From Biomphalaria glabrata (lineage: Eukaryota > Mollusca > Gastropoda > Planorbidae): a stretch of 64,000 nucleotides of DNA. The DNA lies in NCBI RefSeq assembly GCF_947242115.1, contig NC_074716.1, forward strand, positions 5,558,001 through 5,622,000. The letters run 5' to 3'. Under the pieces are notes generated by a model. That model searched no databases, had not been told where the DNA came from, and saw nothing but the letters and a program-made list of their open reading frames with translations. Of this stretch, positions 36,688-48,954 are shown in pieces. Within the stretch, counting starts at the first letter, position 1. Every line of letters begins with the position of its first letter. A program made the position numbers and the translations under genes.

Positions 36688-37395
36688 CTGACAGAGAATT
36701 ATTGAACAATGTGTCAGAAAACTTTGGAACAATGTGACAGAAAACTTTGGAACAATGTGGCAGAAAACTTTGGAACAATGTGACAGAAAACTTTGGAACA
36801 ATGTGACAGAAAACTTTGGAACAATGTGGCAGAAAACTATGGAACAATGTGACAGAAAACTTTGGAACAATGTGGCAGAAAACTTTGGAACAATGTGACA
36901 GAAAACTTTGAAACAATGTGACAGAAAACTTTGGAACAATGTGGCAGAAAACTTTGGAACAATGTGACAGAAAACTTTGGAACAATGTGACAGAAAACTT
37001 TGGAACAATGTGGCAGAAAACTTTGGAACAATGTGACAGAAAACTTTGGAACAATGTGACAGAAAACTTTGGAACAATGTGGCAGAAAACTTTGGAACAA
37101 TGTGGCAGAAAACTTTGGAACAATGTGACAGAAAACTTTGGAACAATGTGGCAGTAAACTTTGGAACAATGTGACAGAAAACTTTGGAACAATGTGGCAG
37201 AAAACTTTGGAATAATGTGACAGAAAACTTTGGAACAATGTGACAGAAAACTTTGGAACAATGTGGCAGAAAACTTTGGAATAATGTGACAGAAAACTTT
37301 GGAACAATGTGGCAGAAAACTTTGGAACAATGTGACAGAAAACTTTGGAACAATGTGACAGAAAACTTTGGAACAATGTGGCAGAAAACTTTGAC
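36688..37395. repeat. 23-bp minisatellite (about 30 copies)
   Basis: Unit agaaaactttggaacaatgt + g(a/g)c, with only the last positions varying and occasional single changes. The unit has no stop in any of three minus frames, so three overlapping frames of 180-240 residues appear (repeat FQSFLSHCSKVFCHIVPK), none of them a gene. Confidence 0.96.
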
Positions 37396-37615
37396 ACAAC
37401 TATGGAACTATGTGGCTATCCTAATCAGGTCATGTTATGTAGTATGCGTTTCTCATTTTTTATAATATTATAAGACCACGTATACATGTTCTTTTCTATA
37501 ATATAACTCTTTTAAAAACATATTTATCACTGTAAGTAAATGAAATATTTACAGTTGAATTTGTTATAGAGATTTTTTTCTTTCTATACAGAGGGTTTTT
37601 TATATCTTCAAAATT

Positions 37616-37618
<3 letters not shown>

Positions 37619-37703
<85 letters not shown>
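37619..37703. repeat. (AT)n microsatellite
   Basis: About 42 uninterrupted AT units. Confidence 0.98.
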
Positions 37704-37708
<5 letters not shown>

Positions 37709-38338
37709 TTTATAATTTTTTCTTTGCAAAGTAGGCTACGCTTTCATTGTTAGCCATAACTTTAAACAGATCCAAGTGCAGGTCTAATTGCTCCAAATCT
37801 GTTAGGTCTCCACAATTTCATACTCAAGGGATGTAATCTTATGCGTGAGCACCTTTGGTTTAAAGTTACATAAACAACTTTTATCATAACCCTTTGATCT
37901 TTTAGTATAGTCTGTGAATATTTACATCTTAGTTTTTTTTTTTTTTTTGTTGTTTTTTTTTGTAATCTTGTTAGAAAACAATATACAAAAAAAATTTGTT
38001 CTTTACTTTAATTAATTATTATACACCATGGAAAGAAAAAAAAAACACATTTCCATCAATGTTGTCTAGATTGATAGATTAAAGACAGCTTTCAAAATAT
38101 TCTCTCTATGTGAAGTGGTCGTCTCCTCTCCATATGGGCTAAAATAGAAATATCTAAAAACTCCTTTATCCCACTTTCGGTCAGAGTGTTACAACATCAC
38201 TTATTGTCACCGAGAAACAGTCCTTCATAGAAGCCTGTGTGTGTGTGTGTTACATCTATGGATGTTGTTCGTGTTTGCATCTATATTGTTATTGTTATTG
38301 TTATTGTTGCAGTAGTAATGGGTGAGGTGGACTATTAT

Positions 38339-38818
38339 CAGGGCCGGTCTTAGGCCACTGCAACCTATGTGGTCGCAGTGGGCCCCGCGCTTTCATAGGC
38401 CCCGTGCTAATTCAAAGTGTAATTATTAAATTGCAAAATATATACGAAAAATTCCTGGAAATCTCCTGAAGTTATAAAAATCTCCATTCATTTCGGAAAA
38501 CGCCAGTCCTACGCGCGATAAAAGAAAAAAGACATTGTCAGCTTTCATGTAATAAAATGTAATAATGTTGCGAATTTTAACCTTAATCGGAAATTCCAAT
38601 ACTTTATTTATTTTTATAAATATAAATATGCCATTGGTTGCAAGGTTCGTAAAGTACAGATCGCAATTTTCAACTTAGTAAAGAATGAATAAAATTCAAA
38701 GGCGAATTTTTTTCTTATATAAAATCTTAATTTCCACTTATTATCCTTATTCCCACCCAGACTAGGCCCCGCGCAATCAGTTTCGCATAAGGCCCCTCAA
38801 TTGCTAGGACCGGCCCTG
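38339..38818. mobile_element. hAT-like MITE, 480 bp
   Basis: Ends CAGGGCCGGTCTTAGGCC and (inverse of the right end) CAGGGCCGGTCCTAGCAA. The flanks actattat and aatattgt match at 6 of 8 positions, a possibly decayed 8-bp duplication. The interior has ggccccgcgc near both ends, extending the inverted symmetry. Related to the terminus at 16454-16466. Confidence 0.75.
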
Positions 38819-38929
38819 AATATTGTATTGGAATTAAATTCCCCCTTTTTTTTTTTTTTTTTGGACCAATAAAATTATCTTAAGTTAAAACTGTGTACAA
38901 TTATTCATTCTTATCTTATCTTATATAAT

Positions 38930-39531
38930 ACAGACGTTACTTCAAAAAAGAAGATGATTACGTCCTACGCGTCATGCATTTAGTCATGCATATTAACCAA
39001 TGACTTAAATTCTGCCAAGTCACTGGTTTTCCTGGCTAGCTCAGGCAACCCATTCCATGCTCTAATAGCACTAGGGAAGAAGGAGTATTTGTACAAATTT
39101 GTCCTAGCATATGGGATGAGGAATGTGCTTTTATCTTTGTGTCTTTCAGAGTATTTTATTAAATTTTGTTTTTGTATTTGAAGATTATGGTTCAGTGTTT
39201 TATGTATTATTGCTACTTTACTTTTGAGCCTTCTGTCCTGAAGGCTTTCTAAATTTAGTGATTTTACTAAAGGTGTTATTCTAGTCAAATGTGAATATTC
39301 GTTTGTTATGAATCGCACTGCTCTATTTTGTGTCTGTTCTAGTTTCTTAATGTTTTCTTGAGTTGAGGGGTCCCAAACAGAGGATGCATATTCTATTATT
39401 GGCCTAACCAAGGTTAAATAACATTTTAGTTTTATGTTCTTATTTGATTTATAGAAATTTCTTTTAATAAATCCTAATGCTTTGTTCCTAGCAAAACTCG
39501 AATCAATAAGGAAAGTTAACCAATTCGTCAA
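38930..39531 (-). mobile_element. LINE polymerase C-terminus, 183-residue open frame
   Basis: The frame on the minus strand reads ARNKALGFIKRNF, LVRPIIEYASSVWDP, LEQTQNRAVRFI, LQDRRLKSKVAIIH and FFPSAIRAWNGLPE. This is the thumb and C-terminal region of a CR1/jockey-like LINE polymerase, common in molluscs. It is 5'-truncated and followed by a TAAGATAAGA tail near 38905. Unlike the other copies it has no internal stop across this part, so it is the youngest or best kept LINE end here. A decayed copy is at 55480-55745. Confidence 0.88.
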
Positions 39532-40288
39532 TTAAATAGTGGTAATTAATTCATTTGGTTTGACTTTCTACTTTTAATATAGACCTATCGACGTGTGTGT
39601 CCAGATATTTGTTTTTAGATCCATTAATTTGTAGTTGTTGTCGCATCTTGCGTTGAAAGCTGTAAGCAGGTGTACTCTTATCTCTCAAGGCCAGATGTTG
39701 ATGAATAAATTAGATTGACCCGCTAGTACGAACTAGGTTCAATATTTAAACTAGCTACCAATCGACCCCCCCCCCTCCCAAAATAAAATATATTTCGCAT
39801 TTTCAACCTTCGTTCAAACAGACTCTGTATCTATGGTGTTGTGCAAGTATATATGTCATGATAACGTAACTCTTACCTTGGTAGATGCTTTCTCTAACAT
39901 TATGCATGAGTTGCTTCCCTTGACCCACATTTATTCCCATTAACCCACATTTGAGGGTGTGTGCATCGGCTGTCCACTCAAACGTCAACTAGCTGGAGGT
40001 GTGCGCTATGTTTAGCCAATCGCATTTCAACAAGCTGTAATCTCGGTAAAGGTGAAGGACGAGCTAAAATATTTTACTAAAAAAAAAAAACGCATTCTCA
40101 CTATCCATTTATTAAAATGAAAATAGCCAGGTATAGCAGTAAAATTTAAATTAGCTTGACACAGACAAAAAAAATCTGGGACTAACATTACTATTATCTC
40201 CCTTTTATTTTTACCCTAAAGCGGTGAGTGAACTAGCCAGGCTGAAACAGGTGTTGTGGGACAAGTTGACAACCACACAATACACACA
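39532..40288. other. Non-genic stretch
   Basis: Nothing supportable apart from ordinary AT-rich sequence and a C run at 39766. Confidence 0.35.
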
Positions 40289-40330
40289 ATGGATGCAGGG
40301 CTGACCAACATGAAACCTACAGATCAAGAG
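40289..40330 (+). CDS. Candidate first coding exon of an unrecognised gene
   Basis: ATG at 40289 in a good context (cacacaATGG), 14 codons (MDAGLTNMKPTDQE), then a GT donor (GAG|gtgggt, phase 0), preceded by about 80 bp of leader-like sequence. A possible partner is 42599-42700 (acceptor ttgattcag, phase 0, 33 residues TNGTYFLPNYANKSGQ... then stop). Together they would make a 47-residue protein that I do not recognise. Alternatively it is chance, or a distant alternative first exon for the gene at 54118, whose second exon is also phase 0. Confidence 0.2.
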
Positions 40331-41595
40331 GTGGGTCCTTTTTTATTTTGTTAGCAGTGTGTAGGTGTTTGGTGTTGTTTTTTTTTTAATTCAATTCCGC
40401 GAATTCAACTAAGTGATATGCACTTTTTTTTTTGTAAATAATTGTCTTCCCTTGCCATAAGGTTGGACTAAAAGTAAACCTAATACTTCTTAATGGCTGG
40501 GTAGAGGAAAAAGGAAATAGATTAATGAATTAGTGTTTTGTTTGTTGTTGTTGTTATCAGAATACTTATTCGTGAATCTAATTGGATACAGAGATTATAC
40601 CGTGTGACTCCACAGCTGTTAGAAACTGCGAAATTCAAATCTTGGAACATAAGAGGCAAAGACAAAACCACATAGAAACTTGAGAGAGGATCCCTATTGC
40701 CGCCCCATATGTGTGTATGGGGGGGGGGGAGGGGGTATGGAGCGATGCTCTCTTTATCTTCTGTTAGTTGCAAAGTTTCTCTTTTAAATTGTGAGTCTTG
40801 CACTTTGTGACTCCACATTTTCAGACCTATGACCTGACTCAGAAGTTAACAATTTCTTTATAGGATCAAAATCTTTCCAGTAATGCGATTGTAAATCAAG
40901 AGAGTCTTATGCTTTTTTTTTTTTTGAATTGAAATTATGTTTGTTTGTTTTTTTTTTTTGTTTCTTTAATAGCACATCTATTCAACAGTTGCTGTTTTGT
41001 TGTTGTTGCTGTTGTTGTTTTGCAACCTGTTCTCGTCGTGTTATCGATCCCTCTTGTTCTGCATTAGGGCCTTTAGTTCTGTGTTAGGGCCTATTGTTCT
41101 GTATTAGGGCCCATAGTTCTGAAATACAGAGGAAGAAATTGTATGTAAGATCGCATTTCACTAAGCTTGATGCAGACTTCTGTTTGTCCCAAAGTTCTAG
41201 ATGTAGATGCTAAGTCCAGATCTATATCGTTAGATTTGAACACAGTGTTGGTAGCACACTAAGAAACGTTTGACTTGACTCGTTTAGTATTGTGTGTGTA
41301 AGCAGGGTCCCCTTGACCACTAAATGACCGTCACGACTCAGTAAGCATGTGTACGACCACAGCTATTGTTTGATTTAGAAGCATTTGTGGGAGGGGAAAA
41401 CACTGTTACTGTACAAAAAAAAAAGTTACAGCAAAAGTTTTATCTCAGGGGCACCACTGCTAACTATTTTCACAGTAAAAGTTTTAGTGACTGTTGATGT
41501 ACATGTTACCCATGTCAGTTGCACTAGTGCTGATTTTATTCCCAAGCTTAGACCATCAGTCTGTAGCCAAGGATAGACGAGCAATTTTTACAAAA
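40331..41595. other. Intergenic stretch
   Basis: T runs, a (TTG)n run at 41000, and three copies of a short gttctg-tattagggcc motif at 41055-41115. No gene. Confidence 0.4.
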
Positions 41596-41599
41596 CTTA

Positions 41600-41670
41600 T
41601 ATCAACTCACTCTGTCTGTCTGTCTGTCTGTCTGGTAAAAGGTTTGAATTTTTTCTCCCATTTTCTCGGT
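41600..41670 (+). mobile_element. TCTG-headed repeat, truncated
   Basis: The (TCTG)n head and ggtaaaaggtttgaattttt, ttctcccattttctcgg match the family at 23575 and 24340, then the similarity stops. Confidence 0.5.
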
Positions 41671-41946
41671 CCTTGTTGGAAGCGTCCCAACTGTCGAACC
41701 AAAGTGCCGACAAAGGGTGTCAGCTAGGGATCGTACACTCGCGAGACTGCACGGTTCATCATATGGGGTGCTCGTTTCCGCCGCGGACTGTCCTCTCGGC
41801 GTCATCTAGTACACTGCGTCGCCATGTTCTTGTTGGTCTTCCTCTGCGACTTGTGCCCTGGGGGTTCCAACCTATGTCTGGTTCTGTCGTCTGATATGAC
41901 CTTACAATATTTTAAAACTGTGGTGTTGACATTATTTCTACTCGTC

Positions 41947-42152
41947 GAAACCAATACACTCGACCAATACACTCGACCAATACACTTGACCAATACACTT
42001 GACCAATACACTTGACCAATACACTTGACCAATACACTGTCCAATACACTTATCCAATACACTTTTCCAATACACTTTTCCAATACACTTGTCCAATACA
42101 CTTGTATAATACACTTGACCAATACACTTGACCAATACACTTGTCCAAAACA
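41947..42152. repeat. 13-bp minisatellite (about 15 copies)
   Basis: Unit caatacacttgac with variants ctcgac, ctgtc, cttatc and cttttc. Open frames across it are repeat artefacts. Confidence 0.95.
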
Positions 42153-43780
42153 CGTTTGTGTTTGAATAGAAATGAAACTAATGAACACAGAATTATAAAC
42201 AAAAACAAAAGAACAACTTTCGGACATTATCTTTTAGAATTTGGCACTTCACTACGTAGTAGGGCTGCTATGACGCTGCGCGCAAATATTCAGTCATTCA
42301 TTTTTAATTACAGCAGCTAATTACATTTAAATAAGATTGCCCCAGGTCACACCAATCCTAGCTTCGATTCTGCTTTTAGGACCGACGATTTACACTATCT
42401 ATATTTATAGAGTTCAGAAGACATTGTGATGAATAACTAGATCTAAAATTATCTTTCTGTTTTCGTTAAGATATGCGCACTCATGTGCAGTGAATACATA
42501 TTTATATAGCATTATTACATTAATATAAGGCCTACTTTCGTGAAAAAATAATGGTAGTGAGAGAATGACTATTTCTTCATTAATTTATGTTGATTCAGAC
42601 CAACGGAACGTACTTTTTGCCAAATTATGCAAACAAATCAGGACAAGATCTAAGCGTGACAAGATACATTCAGGAATGTAGGGCCAGGAATGACAGCTGA
42701 CGAAGTTCTCAGGGAAAAGAAGAGGGGAAAAAAAAAGAAAAATATATTTAAGCAAACAATTATGCACGACAAAAACAATACACAAACACACATACACAAC
42801 TTGTTTGTAATCTTGTATTCATGATTTTTTGTAAAGTAGGAAGATTAGTATCGGTGTAACGTAAAAATTGCGAAGACGTTTTTATAATTAAATATGTTTC
42901 AAATATTTAAATATTTATTTTGTGTGACTAGCTCTGTCAGCATAAAAAAAGACGTGAAAGTTATGGAACTTTTGTTTTGTAATAATTTTTTTTACATTGC
43001 ATGATGCGCAGAAAACAAGCGCCACGACACAAAGTTCCTCTTAGGCTTTGCTAATAAACAAACTGTAATCCATTGTTTCACTCGTGTATCAGCTTTCTGT
43101 TATATTTATAGTTCACTAGAAGCTACCTTCTCGCTACGACTAGGTGTTCCTGGGTTCAGCTGTAGTTTACGAGTAAAAACACATAGCAACTCGATAACAA
43201 CACAGCAACTTTAATGAGCTTCACTGCACATTTCACACGCTGGACTCTTCTTCTCAAAACTAACACACTTCCGGTCATTCGCGCATTTGTTCAAACTAAC
43301 ATATAAAAGTAAAAATAGATTATAAACACATAAATACATTCATGTGTGACAAGCAGTATAGAACATAATGCCGCATACTTAAGAGACCAAAGAGAGGGGT
43401 ACAGTTCACACAATCTAATGCGTCGTCAAAATAAAATATGCCTATCAGTTACAGAGTAAGATAAGATAGATTAGATAAGATAATTATATTGGTTCAAACA
43501 AATGGAAATTCAGTTTGACTATAATTGTCCACCTTCTTCTAATCTATTACAATAAAAATTTAGATGCAAACGCGAACAATACACACACACATACACAATC
43601 AATGCTTTACGAATTAGGCTTCTATGTACTTCTCAGCGACAAGTAACTTTGAAACACAATCATTGAAATCGGGATATAGGGGTTTTTAAATGTTTCTTTT
43701 CTAGTCCTGGTGGAAAGGCGCCAACCACTTCGTCCAGATGTGATGTAGGCCTAACTGTGGGTTAGTGGGTACCAATTGTC
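42153..43780. other. Intergenic stretch
   Basis: AT-rich. It contains the weak candidate exon 42599-42700 described with 40289-40330. Otherwise nothing. Confidence 0.35.
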
Positions 43781-43784
43781 TTCA

Positions 43785-44135
43785 TCAAAGTTTATGAATT
43801 GTGGTCATCATCAAAATAGAATAGGCCTGTCAGTTTCAGAGTTTATCAAATTGAGGTCTTCGTTAAAATAGAGAAGTCGTATCAGTTTCAGAGCTAATCG
43901 AATTGTGGTCTTCATCAAAATAGAGTAGTCCTATCAGTCCTATCAGTTTTCAGAGCTTATCAAATTGTGGTCTTCATCTAAATAAAGTAGTCCTATCAGT
44001 TTCAGAGCTTATCAAATTGTGGTCTTCATCAAAATAAAGTAGTCCTGTCAGTTTTAGAGTTTATCAAATTGAAGTCTTCATCAAAATAAAGTAGTCCCAT
44101 CAGTTTCAGAGCTTATCAAATTGTGGTCTTGCATG
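43785..44135. repeat. 52-bp minisatellite (about 6-7 copies)
   Basis: The motif agtttcagagcttatcaaat followed by tgtggtcttcatcaaaata recurs about every 52 bp with moderate divergence (agagttt/agagctaat). A lone related piece is at 43428-43455. Confidence 0.88.
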
Positions 44136-44936
44136 TGTGTTTTACGGCCTTATAAAACAGAATTCACCTCTAAGGATGCAATGCTTTTGCTTTCTTCCTC
44201 CCATGGACCTCTGATGGAACACCTCTTTCCACAATTTAGTCCTCACTCCTTACATGCCGAATATTTAATTGATAAGCTGCGATTTTTGGAAAACGAAATT
44301 CCCTGATTCTTAAAAAAAAACAAAACTATGTCGTACTTGACCTTCATGTAATCTATGACATAATAAATTATTTATTATCTTTCCTTTTTTTTTTTTCGTC
44401 ATAATTGTATTAATCTATTTGATTGTATTTGTTTTGTTTTTTGATGTCTGGTTGTTCAAGCTTTTGTTTTTCAAACTAGCTAAGAAAAGCTGACCATTGG
44501 TGTTGGTTAATTTGATTTCAAATATGACTTTATATGACTTCTCGTTTAAGGTAAACTATATGTTTATAGAATGTTGCCATCTTTCAATTATTTCAGTTCA
44601 TTTTAAATTACGTGTACGGTTTTTATCGCTTGACTTTCTAATTATGGCCTCTTTAAGCGCTAAACGTCAATACTCAGTTCATTAACAGACACTCAAACTA
44701 TATCCTATGACCCTATGATATAGATCTATCTATCTGTCATACTTTCATTATTCTTGTTTGTGTTATTACTGTTATTGCATTCTATCCATCAATTAAATCA
44801 ATCTTCTGGTTCAAAAATAATGCAAGGAATAATAGAAACCCCTTGTGGGCTCGGCCTCCGGTCTTGTTGGAATTGATGAAATCCAGGAGGTGCTCAATTA
44901 GCCGTGTCTCAAAAAAACCGAAGTGATTTAATTATC
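44136..44936. other. Intergenic stretch
   Basis: Short plus frames at 44121-44306 and 44497-44685 have no recognisable content. Confidence 0.35.
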
Positions 44937-44944
44937 ATCTAGCT

Positions 44945-46522
44945 CAGTGACGCCAAACCTCATTGACCCGCGGGCCATTTTAATCTCCGACACTCGTGTC
45001 GTGGGCCACATCAACGAAAAGGTACACAAAAATGAAATTGACCTGAATTTGAAGCTATTGACCTGAACAACAAGTCACACACCTGAATTTGAAGCTATTG
45101 ACCTGAACAACAAGTCACACACCTGAATTTGAAGCTATTGACCTGAACAACAAGTCACACACCTGAATTTGAAGCTATTGACCTGAACAACAAGTCACAC
45201 ACCTGAATTTGAAGCTATTGACCTGAACAACAAGTCACACACCTGAATTTGAAGCTATTGACCTGAACAACAAGTCACACACCTGAATTTGAAGCTATTG
45301 ACCTGAACAACAAGTCACACACCTGAATTTGAAGCTATTGACCTGAACAACAAGTCACACACCTGAATTTGAAGCTATTGACCTGAACAACAAGTCACAC
45401 ACCTGAATTTGAAGCTATTGACCTGAACAACAAGTCACACACCTGAATTTGAAGCTATTGACCTGAACAACAAGTCACACACCTGAATTTGAAGCTATTG
45501 ACCTGAACAACAAGTCACACACCTGAATTTGAAGCTATTGACCTGAACAACAAGTCACACACCTGAATTTGAAGCTATTGACCTGAACAACAAGTCACAC
45601 ACCTGAATTTGAAGCTATTGACCTGAACAACAAGTCACACACCTGAATTTGAAGCTATTGACCTGAACAACAAGTCACACACCTGAATTTGAAGCTATTG
45701 ACCTGAACAACAAGTCACACACCTGAATTTGAAGCTATTGACCTGAACAACAAGTCACACACCTGAATTTGAAGCTATTGACCTGAACAACAAGTCACAC
45801 ACCTGAATTTGAAGCTATTGACCTGAACAACAAGTCACACACCTTAAATTTGAAGCTATTGACCTGAACAACAAGTCACACACCTGAATTTGAAGCTATT
45901 GACCTGAACAACAGGTCACACACCTGAATTTGAAGCTATTTGATTAGAAACGCTTGGATCTAGTACTTACATTAATGAATTGGATATTTGAAGCTTTTTT
46001 TTTCCGCGTCACATAACGGCTTAATTTCTGTACTTAAAATATGAGCAACTTTGTAGCTAGCTTTACAACCGACTTATTTTCTTGTCTATTTTTAGTAAAT
46101 ATTCCTATCAATCCTCCAATCTATAGGCATAGTTAAACTATCTTTTATTCGCGGCTGGAATCAAGAATGCCGCCATATTTGCTTTATAATTCCGTTTATA
46201 CGTTTTTCTTTTTGAAACAGTCACACTTTCTTTACATATCAAACATGTTGGCTCATTATCATGTTCCACACAAAGTAACGATCCGTTCTCTTTTTCTGGT
46301 AGATTCTAGAGTTCCATTTAATAAGCGTACAAATATTATAGGTCATGCTACCAATTAACTAACAAAAAATTGAGAGCCCTAACGTAGGTAAAGATACATT
46401 TGTCAACCTTTTTTTTGGGGGGATGGGGGATTTTCTAGACATTGTGCCAACATTTCGGCTGGCCGGATGGAACCTCTTCGCGGGCCGGATGTGGCCCGCT
46501 GGCCGTATTTTCGGCATCACTG
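44945..46522 (-). mobile_element. hAT transposon relic, 1578 bp, with internal 40-bp array
   Basis: The left end CAGTGACGCCAAACCTCATT and the inverse of the right end, CAGTGATGCCGAAAATACGG, are related. Both ends then have a cgcgggcc block. The flanks ATCTAGCT (44937-44944) and ATCTAGTT (46523-46530) are an 8-bp duplication with one difference. On the minus strand at about 46062-46010 the residues ASYKVAHILSTEIKPLCDAE resemble the N-terminal region of ZBED/EPM2AIP1-like hAT transposases (ASYxxAxxIAxxxKPFxDGE). Upstream codons include stops, so the transposase is dead. The 40-bp array occupies 45040-45935 inside it. Confidence 0.82.
45040..45940. repeat. 40-bp minisatellite (about 22 nearly identical copies)
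   Basis: Unit acctgaatttgaagctattg + acctgaacaacaagtcacac. Copies are identical except the last two or three near 45841-45935 (an extra A with tta, and aagtc to aggtc) and the first. The homogeneity points to recent expansion or gene conversion. It sits inside the hAT relic 44945-46522. The period is not a multiple of 3. Confidence 0.97.
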
Positions 46523-46530
46523 ATCTAGTT

Positions 46531-48095
46531 AATGTAAATCTCTGGAGATATGGATCGCTGCCTAGTTTGCCTATTCTTAAAGCCGGCTCTGCACGGACAA
46601 TATCAGGCCGAGATGAAACTTCCTCCAAATCACGCTTCAAGATGTCCCCGTCCATTGTGTTGATTGCCGCTGTTATTCGATCTATCCATCCATCCATCCC
46701 AGAGGCGCTACAATTTATGAAGGGCTCTGGCCTGCTTCAACACATCCTTCCATTCAGATGTCTCCTGGCCCTTTCGTCTCCACGGCCTAAGCCCACGCTG
46801 TTGCAGATCTGCTTCCACATCATCAATCCTATTCGATCAAACATGTCACTGTTATCATTCACTGGCAACGTCGGAACAAAAGCTTTTTACTTAACTTACC
46901 CCCACAGGATAAAGTGAGGTCGGGGAGAGCTGGGGGGGGGCCAAGTGCAGAGAGCAAAATCTTTAACACCTCTTCTATCAGTCCACCACTGAGACACTTT
47001 TTCCTTTAGATACTTTCGAACCCAGAGATGTCAATGCCAATATAGGGAACCTTGGAAATTGAACAGTTCCAGTATATCACTGAGAACAGAATGACCAGCT
47101 CGTTGGCCACACTGGGAAAACTCTAGTTTGACCGTAATAATGTTTTAAAGTATAAAAGAAATCCTATACTCTTAAGCGAGCAATTCTAGTATTTATATAT
47201 ATTTATACATAAATATTATTTCGAAAAACTCTAACGATTTTCTTTAAAATTTCAAAGTATGTGCATACAAATGAGAAAAAAATTCTCAACTCGTTGGCCA
47301 CAAGGGGAACACTCGAGGTCGACCGTTATATTAGTTTGAAAATGTTTTATTGTCGAAAAATTTATTTTGGCTCGAATATTTTATGAATGAACATTCTCCT
47401 TGACGTCAAAGGGAAAAAAAAAACTTGACACCGCTTACGTCACTAGGCTTACAGCAGTATACTAGAACATTTCTTTGCAAACAAGAACAAGGCCTGATTA
47501 AACATTTGCGCACTATCTTGTTGTAGATTGATTAATTATGGAACTATGGAAGATAAATAATGAAATTAAATGTTCCGATGTATGATTAACTATTGTTTTA
47601 TAAATTGTTTACACTTCAATTGCGTAGAGCCATGTAGGTAGCTTTTACTTATGTTGTTATTTTGCTGGTGAATTATTACAAAATGTTCAAGCTTCGAAGT
47701 CTACTGTCTCGTACCAAAACAAAGGAAATGGTCATAAGACAGCTTCTTTAAAGCCTCACTTGCTCACACTGGACATGAGATCTAGCTTGCGGTCAACGAA
47801 TTGGCGTACGCTGCCGCCTTTTTTCGTTGAACTATAAAACCTCGGTAAACCCCCGGCATGAGCTTCTTAGAATCCGACAGTCACGCTGGGGCCTGGGAAG
47901 GGCACGTATCTCGTAAGGGGGGCGAACATTTGTCAAAGGTAATCTTACTTAGTGAGCTGAAAGGTGGTCGGCTTAACAGAGATGCCCCACGGAAAAGCTT
48001 CTTTAGATTACTAACGCAATGTTTTTAAGTGTTTTTGAAAAACAAAAGGGTCATTTTACTTTGTTACAAAGTGCATGTTTTACCCTATAACGTAG
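46531..48095. other. Intergenic stretch, possible LINE debris and a short direct repeat
   Basis: At 46640-46830 the minus frame reads EDVEADLQQRGL-like residues that could be a decayed LINE tail; this is weak. A direct repeat is centred on ctcgttggccaca at 47098 and 47291, followed in both by gaccgt and a gtttgaaaatg- or ttttaaag-like stretch. No gene is evident. Confidence 0.3.
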
Positions 48096-48099
48096 AGAA

Positions 48100-48410
48100 C
48101 AAGGAAATCCTATGCCGAACTGGGAGTCGAACACTTAGTGAGGTTGTGACTGAGCGTCGCATGAGGTTTGCGGGACATGTTCTACGTCAAAATGAATTAC
48201 GCACACCAAGAGTTGCGATAACATGGAAGCCAAAACGAGGAAAGCGCAAACAGGGACGCCCTCGTATTACTTGGCGACACACCTTCATGGAAGACCTCAG
48301 AACAGTGGACACCAGGTGGAAGGAGGCTTCAGACATTGCCAGTGACAGATCTTTATGGAGACAGCTTGCCGCCCAATGCGCCGAACGGCGCGGGAGGACC
48401 TAAGTCTACG
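48100..48410 (+). mobile_element. RTE-like LINE polymerase C-terminus
   Basis: The frame reads [19 protein letters not shown], then GRPRITWRHTFMEDLRTVDT, then SDRSLWRQLAAQCAERRGRT and stop. This is the post-RT tail common in molluscan RTE-like LINEs. There is no internal stop over 95 codons, and it is 5'-truncated near 48100. Decayed copies occur at 31930-32142 (+), 49612-49675 (+) and 58790-59040 (-). Confidence 0.85.
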
Positions 48411-48579
48411 TCTAAGTAGAGAATTGGCATAACTTGATGTTTCGTATTAAAGACTTAATGAATATACTAATCTGAACGTTACCAGACGTTACACTGCAAA
48501 GACTTTCTTCCAAATCAATAATAGCCCAATAGTTTTACGCAATGTAAACCACTCGACATGCGCTGCGGTTTTCTAGACT

Positions 48580-48650
48580 GTATCTTATCTTATGAAATAC
48601 AGAAGTCACTTCAAAAAAAGATGATTACGTCCTTCGCATGATCTGTATGG
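48580..48650 (+). mobile_element. LINE/SINE 3' tail fragment
   Basis: tatcttatcttatgaaatac followed by agaagtcacttcaaaaaaag and gattacgtcc, the same tail and flank as at 38900-38960 and, inverted, at 51465-51530. Confidence 0.5.
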
Positions 48651-48954
48651 GGGACTTACGAGACTTTCTTTTCTAATCGCCATGTACATTGACATTTAGA
48701 ACTAAAAGAACACGAATGCAACTTTTCGAATTGGGAGTCTTTACCCGATCCAGAATAAGTCAATCTATTTCAACAAATTATTCAAACGAGCGAGGCTCGG
48801 TCACCTGGTACTAAATTTAAGTCTGGCTAGAGAACGAGATACCATCGACCTTGACAGACTATACGTCATAGGTCAGAGGGTATTTCCGCATTCATTCAAG
48901 AGTTTTATAAATTAATGCTTAGGAACATGTTGATCGTCTTCTAAATCTAAAGGA

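Noticed and set aside
36676-37399. 225- and 239-residue repeat proteins on the minus strand
   Set aside because: The 23-bp unit has no stops in any of three frames, so open frames are unavoidable.
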